From Austropuccinia psidii (lineage: Eukaryota > Basidiomycota > Pucciniomycetes > Pucciniales > Sphaerophragmiaceae), in NCBI GenBank assembly GCA_023105745.1, contig JALGQZ010000011.1, positions 22,532,975-22,596,974 on the forward strand: DNA of 64,000 nucleotides, in the 5' to 3' direction. Below, piece by piece: positions 38,601 to 50,873 of this stretch (its first letter is position 1; every line of letters starts with the position of its first letter). A program made the translations under genes and the position numbers. The notes under the pieces are model-generated. The model did no database searches and was not told the origin of the DNA. It saw only the letters and a program-made list of their open reading frames with translations.

Positions 38601-40900
38601 ATAAATCTTTCAAATTCTCTCTAAAATATCTCAAAGCTTACTGATATATCCTAAATGTATGTTTTCTTTATTTTTCCTATTCAAAAATGGCTTTCGGAGA
38701 ATCAATTGAATATTCTTTCTGATAAATACTTATCATCTTCTGAAGTCAAGATCTATTGTTTTTCTGAATAAATGTAAAATATTCTAGAATTAAATTACTA
38801 AAAAAAATACAAATGTTTTACTTTGTATTGATCACAAATCATGCTATTTCCTATGATCCAGCTTACCATTTTAAAACGTAATTGTCTTAAAGTTAAATTG
38901 AAATTCAAATAATAAGCTTAAATACTCACACGTAAGTAAGTATACTTCTTTTTACAAGAAATTTTGGTAGTAATTTCTTCTAATCAATTTTTGAATTTAA
39001 AAATAGTGATCTTCAAAGAAAAAGAATCTTTAAAATGAATATTATAAAGAATAAATCTTTGATGATTTAATTAAGTTTTAATGCTTTCTCATCAAGAATA
39101 TCTTAAGGCTTAAGAAGACACAGGCAGAATAAATTCCATTGTAGAACTATTTCAAGTGCTGTGTTTCAAACATACGTAACGAAAAAACATATTTACTTAC
39201 TTTTTATAAATACAGTGATTCTTTTCTGCTATCATAGCCTTATTAATTTATTAAAGTCTTATCAATTCATAATAAATGAGCTTAGATATCTTCCAATATT
39301 TCAAATCATAAATCCCAAATCTACAGTCATAGCTTTAAATAAATGATACGATATAAAGACAGATTGAGTAAGCTAAGATTTACTTATAGTACAGCCTTAC
39401 AATTTTGATTTATTATTGCAGCATAACTCGTTTAAAGTCTATTTATACCATTATGTTTTCTAGGTGGACGGTATCTTTTATTAAAACCCTCCTTTTACTT
39501 TATATTTCCACCAGAATCAAGATATTATCCAATAAAATTGAATAAAGCTTGTAAAATCTTTGTTATTACTATGATTCTAGTTAATTAGTCAAAACTGAAG
39601 AAAAATAAATTCTGATAAATAATATTTCTCTCATAATTTTGTGGTAAATTAATTTTTTATCAGTTTGTAAACTTCTTAGAGTCTATATTATAAGAATATT
39701 TTTATAAGATAACGATTTTATTTACTTTTTTAAAAGACATGAAATTATGCGAAATCCTCATTCTCAGTTATATAAGAGTATTTAGTTTCTTTCATTATTA
39801 TGGTTTAACTGAATCTTATTAAAATATTAGTATCTCTTATAGCATAAATTTATTGCATATTACATTTAATAATAAATCTAGTCAATATTTTAACATGAAA
39901 TATCAAATTTTGCATAATAATTGCTTTTTTTAACCACAATTATTATATAAATGTACGAATTATTCTTATATTTATTTATTTATTATTTATATACTATAAT
40001 TATATTAAAATATTCTTTATATAAATATAGTTATATTTCGAATCAAAATTAATAATAAAATTATTTAAGATTAAGCAAGTATTCTAAGCTTTCTATTTAA
40101 CAAGGAAATTCACAGTAAAATCACATAAAAATGATGTTTTTTGTATGTTGCCTCATGGTCGCACCTAACCTGTTTTGAGTTAAATTGAGATATAAACCTA
40201 AATACTATTTGGTTGGTTTGAAAAGATAAATAATAAAGTAAAATTGAGATTTTAGAATTTTCAAAACTCACAAGGTGACTTAGTTGATAAATAATATGTT
40301 TTTTATGATCAAAAATTCCATGTTTTTGATTTTGAATTCTTCTAGGTTTCAAAACCCTCAATCAAGTGATTTTTTACTTAAAAAAAATTCTTAATTATTG
40401 TTCCAATTTAACATTAGTTTTTTTAAATAAATGTTTTTTAATTGATTTTTTTTTCAAGTGAGAAAAATATAAATATTTCCAAATTAATTCTTACTAAATC
40501 TTTAATCATTAGAACCAGTTTTTTTATCTTGATTTTCTTTTACTCAAGTAATTTAATTCTTCATGTGAAATTTGATAGGTTATAAAAATTGATTTAAAGG
40601 TTGAATTCTTTAAAGAGAGATATTTTAAATTGTGAAAGGAAAAATTAAAATGAAATGAACTTTCAATTTTAATTGGAATGTTTATTAAATATTTGAATGT
40701 TAATCCAGAGTTTTGATTTAACTAAATTTGAGAAGCCCATTTTTAAGAAAGCAAACTGCCTAAGGTTGACTTATTGAATTTTTTGAGATTTTAGTAGATT
40801 TGATCAGAATTTTTTTTGAGTTTTTTATTAAAAGTGATCTATCCTTGATAATTTATGGCTTCCAGTTTGATGGATTGTGAGAGGAGTCAGGAGTGGCTTG
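35689..40900. other. AT-rich intergenic sequence
   Basis: I recognise no gene, RNA or complete element here. ORFs are short and of biased composition. 37000-37850 is slightly less AT-rich and may hold an old repeat, but I could not match it to the other families. From about 38870 to 40160 scattered CG dinucleotides survive, so this part may be unique sequence upstream of the host gene. Confidence 0.45.
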
Positions 40901-40939
40901 GTTAAATTCTACCTTGCTCTCATTAGCTCACATTTTTAG

Positions 40940-41281
40940 TGTATGCTGTAGTGTAAACACTGTTACAGTAAGTTAGAGTTACACCCTGCGCCGTGTCTCA
41001 TTTTTTTCCTGCACCCTTTTTGAATTCAAGCCACAGCCCACAGCCAGCCATATCAAATCATTCCCATTCCCACTTGCGAATCTTGTTGACCGCCTACATT
41101 GATTTCAGCCCATCCTCTCCTCCTCGCTGATCTGATTTCCCATCCATCCATCCGTCCGTCTTTGTCTTAATCCATCTCTCATCAGACTCATCGCTCTTCT
41201 CGTGCTCTTCTCGTCTTCTTCTGTCTCTCATCGTCCTTTGGGCTTGTTGTGTATCATATCCATATATTAATACCTCTTATC
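40940..41281 (+). promoter_or_regulatory. Promoter and 5' leader region of the host gene
   Basis: The composition changes sharply from AT-rich to pyrimidine-rich and CpG-containing. A CCATCCATCCATCCGTCCGTC tetranucleotide run lies at 41139-41159 and a CT-rich tract at 41174-41240, typical of fungal core promoters and leaders. At 40950-40961 is an inverted repeat AGTGT-AA-ACACT containing GTAAACA (40953-40959), the consensus core bound by forkhead factors; binding is inference only. No clear TATA box stands at a fixed distance from the ATG. Confidence 0.5.
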
Positions 41282-42021
41282 ATGCAGTCGTCTAAGCGCA
41301 AGGTAACATCTCACCAACACAACGACGCGTTTGGCTCTGTGTTTTGAAATGTTGACTTGGGGTCATCTCTTTTCATACAGTCTGATAGCGAAACGGGTTC
41401 CAAGCCACCCTCTTCGCGTGCTAGCAAACCAGCTTCCAAGGGCCCTGACAAGGCTTCGGGTGATGAGGCTGCCGCCGGTAAAAAGCCTAGATTCGTCAAG
41501 GTGGGTTGGCCTAAATCTCATCTCATCCTTCTTGACTCAACGGCTAAATTCTTTTGGGATCTCCTTGCCTTCGATCGCGCTAGGAGGATCCAAACATGAC
41601 CGCCAAACAGTTTGCTGACTCCGCTAAAGGTATCCACGTCTGGATCGGTGAATCGGGTTCGCTTTGCAAGTTGCTTGCTGAACCTACGACGTTTTCAGTA
41701 AGCTCTTTTGTTTTACCATCATTTCCACTCTCCTCTAATTTCATTATTCCTTTCTCTCAAATCTCCACAGACTGGTAGTTTTGGTTGGAAAACTTCAGGT
41801 AAAACACGCGTCAAGGTCGTGGTCGATGGTGAAGAAAAAGAAGTTGGTGTACAGGTGAGCAATCAATCGGTTGTCAGCACCATCTGCTAGCTGCATCAAT
41901 CACTAATCGTTTCCTCAATTTTCAGATTGGCGTTAATTTGACCGTATCGGGCTCTAAGCCTGATCAAAAGGCCACAAATGGCAAACGAGGCAGACCCAGG
42001 AAACAACCGACTGAAGATTAA
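41282..42021 (+). CDS. Conserved small hypothetical protein with C-terminal AT-hook-like motif (5 exons)
   Basis: The exons are 41282-41302, 41381-41500, 41611-41697, 41771-41854 and 41926-42021. All four introns (78, 110, 73 and 71 bp) have GT...AG ends and interrupt between codons, giving 135 residues with no stops. Residues 1-47 are basic and Ser/Lys/Ala-rich and probably disordered. Residues 48-115 form the likely folded core (KGIHVWIG, FSTGSFGWKTSGKTRVKV, VGVQIGVNLTVSGSK). Residues 124-131 read GKRGRPRK, an AT-hook-like motif able to bind the minor groove of AT-rich DNA. The core resembles a small uncharacterised fungal protein family that I recall but cannot name. Nuclear location and DNA binding are inference. 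It is the only gene here with codon use and CpG content unlike the transposons. Confidence 0.85.
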
Positions 42022-42730
42022 ATCAACTGATTTTCTTATTTTGGTCTCACCTATAATTGAGCTATGTAAATCTCATCCTGGTGGCTTCTTTTCAGTTTGT
42101 CACTATGTTAACAATGTATCGGTCTCATTTTGACTAGAAAATTGTTTTAGTTTGTCACGTCTACCCTTCGCCAAAAGATTTGCAAATCATTGCTTGTGTG
42201 GCAACAATGAACAGAAATAATAACTGTTTCATGAGCCCATCTGTGTGACTCAACGGCTCACGTTTTTTGAGCATTTCACATCTAACCCATTCAAGTCAGA
42301 GTTTAAATTCATTGGAATCGGTTTGAGATATTATAGTTGAATCTTCTGCGAAATTATAATGACTATTCAAAGGATTGAAAAAAAAAACTTCATAGAAAGA
42401 TGTCTTTTCTTGACATGCGTAGACGTTGGAATGAAAGGCAGGTCATGATTTGCCTAGGTACAGTATTTGTTTGAGAATAAAATACGACATTTCCCGTAAT
42501 TTTCAAAATGTTTGTCTGGCGATTAATGGCTTAGGGAATGCCATAAATAAAAAGCCAATTTGGCAAGGTTGCAAACCACCCAATTAAGATAATACTTAAA
42601 GCTCGGTTGAAAACTTTATTTATAAACAGCAGGCAGAAAGTGATTGATGCCGACAGAACTTTGCTTCACCTGGTGAAGGATATGTTTAAATTTGAGACCA
42701 CCATTAAAAGTTATTGTACTTTCGGGGGTT
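42022..42730 (+). other. 3' flank of host gene
   Basis: This is moderately AT-rich sequence with surviving CG dinucleotides (for example near 42420 and 42485-42500), so it is probably the 3' untranslated region and unique intergenic DNA. A possible polyadenylation signal AATAAA lies near 42546, which is far from the stop; nearer signals are not obvious. No further ORF is supported. Confidence 0.4.
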
Positions 42731-45039
42731 CTTTCACATTTATTAACTACACCAGCCTTTTTTTCTGAATGGTTCTTTAAGAAAGATATCAAGAAGTTTG
42801 ATTTTTTTCAAGGATGATATATATTTTGTGCCAAGAAAAGTGCCACACTGATGATCAGTTTGAGGTTAAACTTAAGCTATATTCAGGTCTTGTATTTTAT
42901 ATTCAGCAATATCAGCCTATTCAAAAAAAGCAACACATTTTATGTTTGTTGTCATCCTACTCGAATAAATTACAAAACAAGCACACAAGCCAACTAGGAT
43001 TAAACAAATCAAGAAAGTTTTTTTTCTCCCATTGATCTAAATTTTGCCGCAGGTATTTCCAATAGGTTTTCATTTAATTAACAATTAATCAATTAAACAT
43101 TAGTATAATCTTTAGTTTGGAAGTTGAAGGTAGACATTAAATTGATGAATGGAGATTTGAACTCCTCTTGTTTATTGTGAAAATTATTATTAATAGGGGC
43201 TTTCAAAACTAGTGATTCTTAAATTAACTTGGAAATCTTGAAATTTTTTGAACTAAAACCCACTTGAATTAAAAAAATCAACTAAAAACTCAAACCTAAA
43301 AAAATGCATTTGAAAATATTATGATTTTTTTTTCAATTTAATATTTTGATCATCTTAAAAATTTTTATTAAAATGTAGTTCTTTAAAAAATAATCAAAGG
43401 ATATATATATCAATAGAAATGTAGTATTATTATTCAATATTTGATTTGTTATTTCATTAAAAATTATTATTATTGAATTATATTTTTTCAATTTCTTGAA
43501 TAAAAGTTTTATTATTATATTTGATCAAAATGATGAATTTAATTTTTCAATTTTTTTTGATTAATTTCACCAAACCTTAAGAAATTTGGTATTTGAAATT
43601 AATAAATAAAATAAACAACTTCCCCCTTTTCTTGGTCTGAACTTTGATAGAACTATATAATATGAAATATCTTTAAAGTTATTTATATATATATATGTAA
43701 AATCTCTTTTTGTATGTTATTTGATTTTATTGTCAAATTTTGATAAGTTATTTATCTTAACTTGTTTTTTTTTTTTTGAAAAAAATAAATAAAGTTGTAA
43801 AGAAATTATAATTTAAATTTGAATGAAATGAAATAAAATACTTTTTTTTTCTTAAAAAAAATATATAAATTTATTCAAAAAAAAAAAAGACAAATTAATT
43901 GAGAAATTGGGGAAAATTAAATTAAATTAAATTAAAAAGAATAAATTTGATTTTAATTATTGAAATAGTTAAATTATTTATGTTCAATTCAATCAAATTT
44001 TGAATTCAAAAATCAAAGTTACTTATTAATATCATAACAAATCATTATAAAAAGGGAAATTATATTTAATTATATATTTAAATATATAAATAAGGTTATT
44101 TTTTTAAATTATCCATTAAAAGATTCAGAAAAATACTCTATGAGACTAATTATTTTGTTTAAATAATGTTTTTTTTTTTTAAAAAAGAATGAAGATATTT
44201 CCAAAGGGATTCATAAATGAAATCAGAAAGTGATTTTATCTAAGTTTTTCCCATATGAAAATTTATCCTATTTCATTTTATTATAAACTTTATACTTAAA
44301 AAGAGTTTAAATAAATGATGAAAATTTAAATTTAAATTTATTTTTTTCTAGAAATTTCAAAAAAATCTTAAAGATATTGAATTTTATCTTTAAAAAAGGA
44401 TTTTAATTTGATATTGGATTTATTTATTTGAGCCTGATATATTTATCTAAATTTTCTCCAAAAACATGGGGTGGAATGTTTTGTCCCAAAAATTTATTTT
44501 GAAGAAATTTTAAGCTTATGGATTATAACCATTAACATATATATAAATATTTTCTTATTAATTTAGTTCTATTATATTAATATAAATATTAGTTAACTGA
44601 ATTAATCTAATTTAGCCTAAAATACTAGAATAATGAATTTGTTTCAAGAATTTTCTTTCAAAATTTCAGTATTTAATGAATAAATTTTATGAAGAATTAT
44701 CTAAATAGACCTTAATAAAATCAAAATTTAAATCTTGAATATAATAATAAAATGAAATATTAAGTTTTATTTAATAAAAGGTTTGAGTACACATAAAGAA
44801 TGCTACAGTATGGTGGTTTTTAGTGAAATTTCTCTCATTTGAGGGAGATTAAAAAATAAATTTATAATCAAAAATTAAATCAAAATTACATAATTTGGCT
44901 GTTAAATTATATATATATATATATTAATTTATTGGATCTATTAATATTGGAAGAAAAAATAATTAAAATTAAAAAAATATTTTGGGTCTAGATAAGTTTA
45001 CTGTCAATTGAAAACCATGAGCTTTAGAGGTATTTTCAT
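42731..45039. other. AT-rich intergenic sequence
   Basis: Extremely AT-rich from about 43060 onward, with many A and T homopolymer runs. No repeat family or gene was recognised. The 73-codon ORF at 42814-43035 has no motif I know. Confidence 0.5.
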
Positions 45040-46743
45040 GTACACAAAAGAACACAAAATTCAAAAAAGAAAATTATGATTTTTAATATAAAAAGAAATT
45101 TTATAATAATATTTTAATAATAAATTTAAACAAAAATCTAAAGATATATTTTTTTTCTTGAAATAATGAAGTAAAAATAAATTTTCTACAAAGATATTAA
45201 AAATTAAATATGTTTTTGGAAAAAAATGTGATAAAAATAATTATAAAATCTTTTTAAATAAATAAAAAAAGGTTAAAATTATTTCTCCATTTTATTCCTC
45301 ATAAAATTTTAAGGGGGTCATCTTTGAGTGAAATTCATGTAACTTGAATTTAAGTAACCTTAAACCAAGTTTTTAGGATTTTATGTATGAAAATCTAAAA
45401 AATCCTAAAAAACTTAGCTCAATTCACACCATATGTGGCTTTAACCAAAAATATTTGTGTGAAACTTGGGGTTTGGTTTGGACCTTAGAAGCTATGAATA
45501 ATTGGAGTATTCTCAATTGAAATGTCAAAATGCATGTTTGTATTACATATGGGGAATTAAGAATTACAGTTGTTTACTGTAATTTTTCAATCAAATTGAA
45601 TGTGTGAAAATTCAAGTATAATACATGATGAGAAATTAAAGAAGAATAAATTGGAAAGATTTCATTTTTGGGGGAAAGGAATCTTGTCTCCAAGGGTGCC
45701 AGACTCCCCCAAATTCCTTTCTGAAAAGCCTGATATTTCTAAATTCACACAAAAACTCATCAATTTTGGCTTTAAATTTCAGGGTCAGGGTCTGTGACTT
45801 AATTTATGATGAGGTTTTGATACCAACCAGGGCAGTGTCAACTCTAGCCAAGAGGGGAAAACAACCCTTAAATTAGTAGAAACCTTGCCAAAAAAGTTTT
45901 AACTGGCTGATAGGGTCCCAAAACAACTTCTTATGTGTTTTGGATGCTTGAAACCAATTATTTCTAGAGTAATGGCTGGTTTGAAGGACTAAAATTGCTA
46001 AAGATCACAAAGAATGGCTAAAACAAGCCCTTTTTTGGTCTAAAGTAGGGTTCAATGATTGCATAATTGGCTTTTCTGTTGTAATTATGTTTCTAAATAC
46101 TGATTAAAGCAAATTTTAATTTTGGAAGAAGGAAATTAATGACTATAAAAGAATTTCTTCTTGACCCCTCTTTTCTGTTCATGTTAAAATATTTTCCTTT
46201 TATAATTAGCTTCAAAACTACTAAAACACTTAATAAAAGCTTTTAACCACCTCTTTAAATAAATGTTTTGACACTTTTAACCATATGAATTCTTTTTTAT
46301 CATCATTTTACCCTTGAAATACCCCAAAAGTAAATTGAATCATCTGTCATCACTGTAAAATTTGTCACTTTGTTTCCAAATTCACTCTGGTAGATTTTGG
46401 GCTCATTTTCTTATTAATATTCATTTTAGACACTCTGTTATAATATTAATTACCTTCATTTTTTCTCAATTAATTATAATTGAAATTCCTCTTAAAGAAA
46501 TTTTTTTGTAGCCATAAATATCTCTTGTAAAGTACTTTTCAAAGAAAGTTTATTTTTTGTAAAACAATGAATGTTTATAATATATTTTTTTTTATTCTAA
46601 GAAGTTAAAAAGATCTTTTTGGTGTATTTTCCTCTTAAAAAATCTTAAAATTACTATTTTTACATAATTTTACCTTATAAAACATTTTAGGAAAGGAAAA
46701 GTAATTTATTTTTCCAATAAAAGTTTAATATCCACACCTTACA
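45040..46743 (+). repeat. LTR-B copy, forward (probable solo LTR)
   Basis: Blocks TAAGGGGGTCATCTTTGAGTG (45310), AGCTCAATTCACACCA (45416), GGGGGAAAGGAATC (45670), TTTCTGAAAAGCC (45718) and CCACACCTTACA (end 46743) match other LTR-B copies in order. It shares the TTTCTGAAAAG variant with the inner nested copy and not with the Gypsy-B pair, so it belongs to the same subfamily as the inner copy. There is no internal region on either side. The start is uncertain. Confidence 0.65.
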
Positions 46744-48685
46744 AAAAATATGGTAAAAAAATCAAGAAGCTAAAATTAAATTATTTTGATAAAATCTAAT
46801 TTTAGGAGTTAATACATCAATTAAGGTACTAGAGCATTGAAACCACCTGGTCATGTGGGAAAGGTGAATAAATTCTCATATTTTTTAGGCTTGTTGTTGT
46901 ATTTGACTCTATTCTTATAAAGAGGGTGAGATATATCCACATCTGCATACTCTTATTTTTGGTATAAATATGCATGCAAAAATTTCGGCCAATGATTTGA
47001 TTGAATAATTTTTTCACTAATCCAATGAGAAAAACCTTGTAAAAGTAACCTGAGTATAGGAATAATGGTTTTAAAATCTAATTTCAAGTAGGTATTCTGT
47101 TTTCTTTGAAGTAGTATTTTTGAAGAGAATGAATTAGATTTAATAACAAAAAACTTGACTTAAAATTAAATTTGAAACTTAAGAAGGCTCATAAAATCTA
47201 TTAGGATTAGAAAATACTGATTATTTCTTTTTAAAATTTTGTTATGATTTACAACCCACTTGAAAGAAAATACATATTTATTACAGAACTTTTTTCCAAA
47301 TTTAAGTTACTGATTTTATTTTGAATCAGCAATTACATGTCACAGATTAAGCATTTATCCCTTTATTGAAGGTTTTAATTCAAAGCCAATAATGTTTTGA
47401 AAATTTAAACCTAATAAAAGTTGGGATTAAAAAAGATAATTTTAGTTTTTAAATAAGTATTTTTGAAAATTATTGAGATTAATTATATCTCATTAATTAA
47501 ATTTGATTTTGACTTTTTAATAAAAGAAATTTCTATTTAATTTTGAATAATTTCTCATACCTACTAACAAATAGTAAAAAATATTTAAAAGTCAAATATA
47601 AGCTTTTTGAAATTAGGCTCTCCTTTCAATTATTAAAAAGAGTGAGAATAATATTTGGATTCCTTGATATTAAATATGGAACTATATATTAGAAATGATT
47701 GTAGAAAAAATATTTAGAATTCATTTCAAAAATTAATAATTTAAAAAAAAACAATCTTTTACTCATCAATAAATCCGCACCTTATTTGGAATAATCAGAT
47801 CAAAGAATCATGATTAGTTTTTTTATTGATAATATAATGTCATTTTATTGTTCAATACCACAATTAATAATATATTTATTAATTTAAAGCCAGATTAAAT
47901 TATCGATAATAAATAGAAATAATATAGTATATATTATGTACTGTAATTTACAAGTCAAATATCAAGAAGAGATAGGGTATTTTTTCATTTGAGACTTTAA
48001 ATTATTTCCAAGATCAATATACTGAAATCTGTTTGAGAAGATATAATTAGGCTTATTATCAGATCTGATTATAAATCAAATCCAGAAAGCCATTTAGAAA
48101 TAGAAATAGAATTTATGAAGATATATTTCTGTGAGAATGTAATAAATTACTCTTGAAAATAAATTATCAAGATATATTAAAATCTATTATTTTATTTAAA
48201 AGATTAATATTTTCCCTTTCTAACCAAATTTTTTAAAATAGTAAAAAAAAATGAGGCTTATTATCCATATTCAAAAAATAAGTTGATTAAATGGAATGGA
48301 AAAAGTAGAAATGTTGAAAATTTTGAGGTTTGAAATTTCATTTTAATTCAAAAAAAAATGTATGGTTTATAATCCTATCTAAATTTACAGCTTTGAGCTA
48401 TAAATATAAAAAAAGTAAAATTTAAAGCCTTTATCTTTCATTGTTATAATTATTAATTACATTTTGAAAATTAAAAAAAAATAAACAACACAGATTCATT
48501 ATTCCAGATGAGTTATTTTTTTCAAATGAAGATATAATAGTACCTGGTCCTAAATATTGAATTCCTTTTTTTAGAAAATATTTAGTGAAACAAATTCAAA
48601 AAAACTTTCATTTTCAATTCAAGTTTTGAAGAGAAAACTTTCACTAGCTTATCTCATATTAAAAAAAATCATTTTGAAGTATCAA
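46744..48685. other. AT-rich intergenic sequence
   Basis: I see no gene or recognisable repeat. Confidence 0.5.
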
Positions 48686-50873
48686 TGTAAGGTTTGTATA
48701 TTAAACTCTTGATAATAGTAACAATATAAAGAGTACTATGACTCTCCTCAGTAGAAAAATATAATATAACAAAATATTATAACCACAAATCAAATATAAT
48801 TATTAAGAAATAATTATATTAAAAAGAATAAATTTAATTATTATTATATTACATAATAATAAAAAAAATATTAATAATTATAATAAATTATAATTATTCT
48901 ATTATTGTTATAGTCACCAACAGTTATAAAAATTAGAAGTGTAAAGCTCTTAATGAGACAATTACACATGGAAAATATAAATATTTAATCAATTATAAAT
49001 AATATAAATATTATTTATAAAAAGAGATTGTAACAAACACTGTGCAGATATAATTATTATAGAAAAACTCTATATAAAAAAACTAATAATAGATAAAAAG
49101 GATATAGAATTTTAGAGAAAAAACTTACTTATAATATATATTTAATACAACAAGTCAAATACAACATTTATTGTATTAAATAACTAATATAAGTTAAAAA
49201 CATGCCAAAAATTAATATTTTAAAAGATAAAACAACTTTTTATAATAAAAAATATGGTTATAGAGTTTTTGAGAGGAATTTATGGATTTTAAAAGATATT
49301 TCAAAGACAATAATTTTATAAAATAAAATATATTATTTGGTGATTACAACAATAATCTGAATTATATGATTTCAATTCTTTAATTTAAAATAAATAAAGA
49401 ATAAAATAACTTAAGAATTACTTTAATAATAAGATTCTATATTTAATAAAACTTTACCTGTTTAAATGTCTAATATGATTGGATTGGATTGAATTGATGG
49501 AAAAAAACAGTGATGAATAGACTCTTTTTATGTCTGCAGAGAGTCCCTCATGATTCATAATGGATATAAAGGGCGTTCTAAGGTCAAAGATAAAAAACCA
49601 TGCTTGAAAATAAAGCTCTTAGCTTAAGGTAACTTATTTTTAATTCAAATTTAAAGTTACTTCTTAGCTCCAAGTAGCTTTAATCCTCATTTAAGTTAAT
49701 TATTTTAGATTTTAGTTTAAAAAAAGTTTATTTATATTAAATTTCATCACATGAACAACTTAAAATTAGATTCTCAAGTAAAAATATCTTAAACTCAATT
49801 TTTAATCAATTTTTAAAGAAATCTTAATTTTCTTTGAGTATAATTAGAAAAGTAATTTTTCCAGGCTAATTACCAATAAAACCTGCTTATAAGAGATAAT
49901 TAAAACTTAATTTATACACAGATAGCATTGAATTGTAAGCTGTGTGAAAATTTCAAGCACATCCATTAAGATTTGGATTTTTAATGAAGCTTTGACGTTA
50001 TTGCTATTTTCTAACATAAAATAGCAATACACACTAAACCCCAACTTTTGATAAGGCTTTGATACTTGTAGATTTGAAATTTTAAGCTTATTTAGGCTTT
50101 CTAAGCTTAATTAAGCTTTGACAGCTCTTGAAACTTTAATCTCAAGATTTCATATTGGGATTTACCCTTTGGCAGCTTGAAATTCCTGTCCAAATTGGGA
50201 TAAAAACAGTTAAACTTTAAGGTTTGATAAAAGTGTAATGTTAAAGTTGAAATAAGGTTGAAAATACTCCAATACAGGTGGACAACCTTAATTGAATCCT
50301 TTCAGATCCAAAAAGTTGGGTACCCCAGCTCTGTTTGGTCTTTTTCCTTTGTCCCACCTTTTTGTGTGGATTTCGCCCTTTTATTTATTTAAAGCCATAA
50401 TATGGCCTTGTACACTTTTGAATTGAACTCACACAGGATTTACATCCTGTATGGCAGATACTTAGCCAATTCAGTAAATATACACAACACCTCAAGTTTA
50501 ACTAAAATTTTGGTAAGTTTGCATAAAACTTATGCAACCTTAAATTTAAGCTTATTTAAGGTTAAATTTAACAATTTTAAAAAAATGTTAAAGAAGTTAC
50601 ACTAGTATTGTGAGATTCTTGAATCTTCCAATAACTTAAGAAATAAGCATTTTTGGGTATAACACCCTATGGGTGTACACTAGGTTTTTTTTTGGTGTAG
50701 AATCCAAAAGTGACATAATAATCATAGATTTGTTTATCCAAACAAAAGCTATACTTATTTTTTGTTATTCTTTATGTTACTTTCAACTGAAAAATCTGTT
50801 CAAGACTCAATCAGCTGTATATAAAGTTATTTGTGGCCTTATGGGTATTTCATATATACCTCACAGGCTCACA
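48686..50873 (-). repeat. LTR-A-superfamily solo LTR, reverse orientation
   Basis: The 2,188-bp piece starts TGTAAGGTTTGTATATTAAACTC, parallel to TGTAAGATTTGTCTATGAAACTG of the solo LTR-A, and ends ATACCTCACAGGCTCACA. Inside, GTTGGGTACCCCAGC (50319), TTTGTCCCACC (50348), ACATCCTGTATGGCAGA (50442) and a GTGTAGAATCCAAAAG block (50695) match the copy at 25694-28020. Flanks ATCAA (48681-48685) and ATAAA (50874-50878) agree at four of five bases, compatible with a 5-bp target duplication. ORFs 50402-50605 and 50673-50957 lie inside and are not genes. Confidence 0.72.

Noticed and set aside
41331..41618. 95-codon ORF overlapping exons 1-2 of the host gene, and 80-codon ORF 41357-41599
   Set aside because: They run through introns; the five-exon GT-AG model gives one uninterrupted protein with conserved-looking core and a normal stop.
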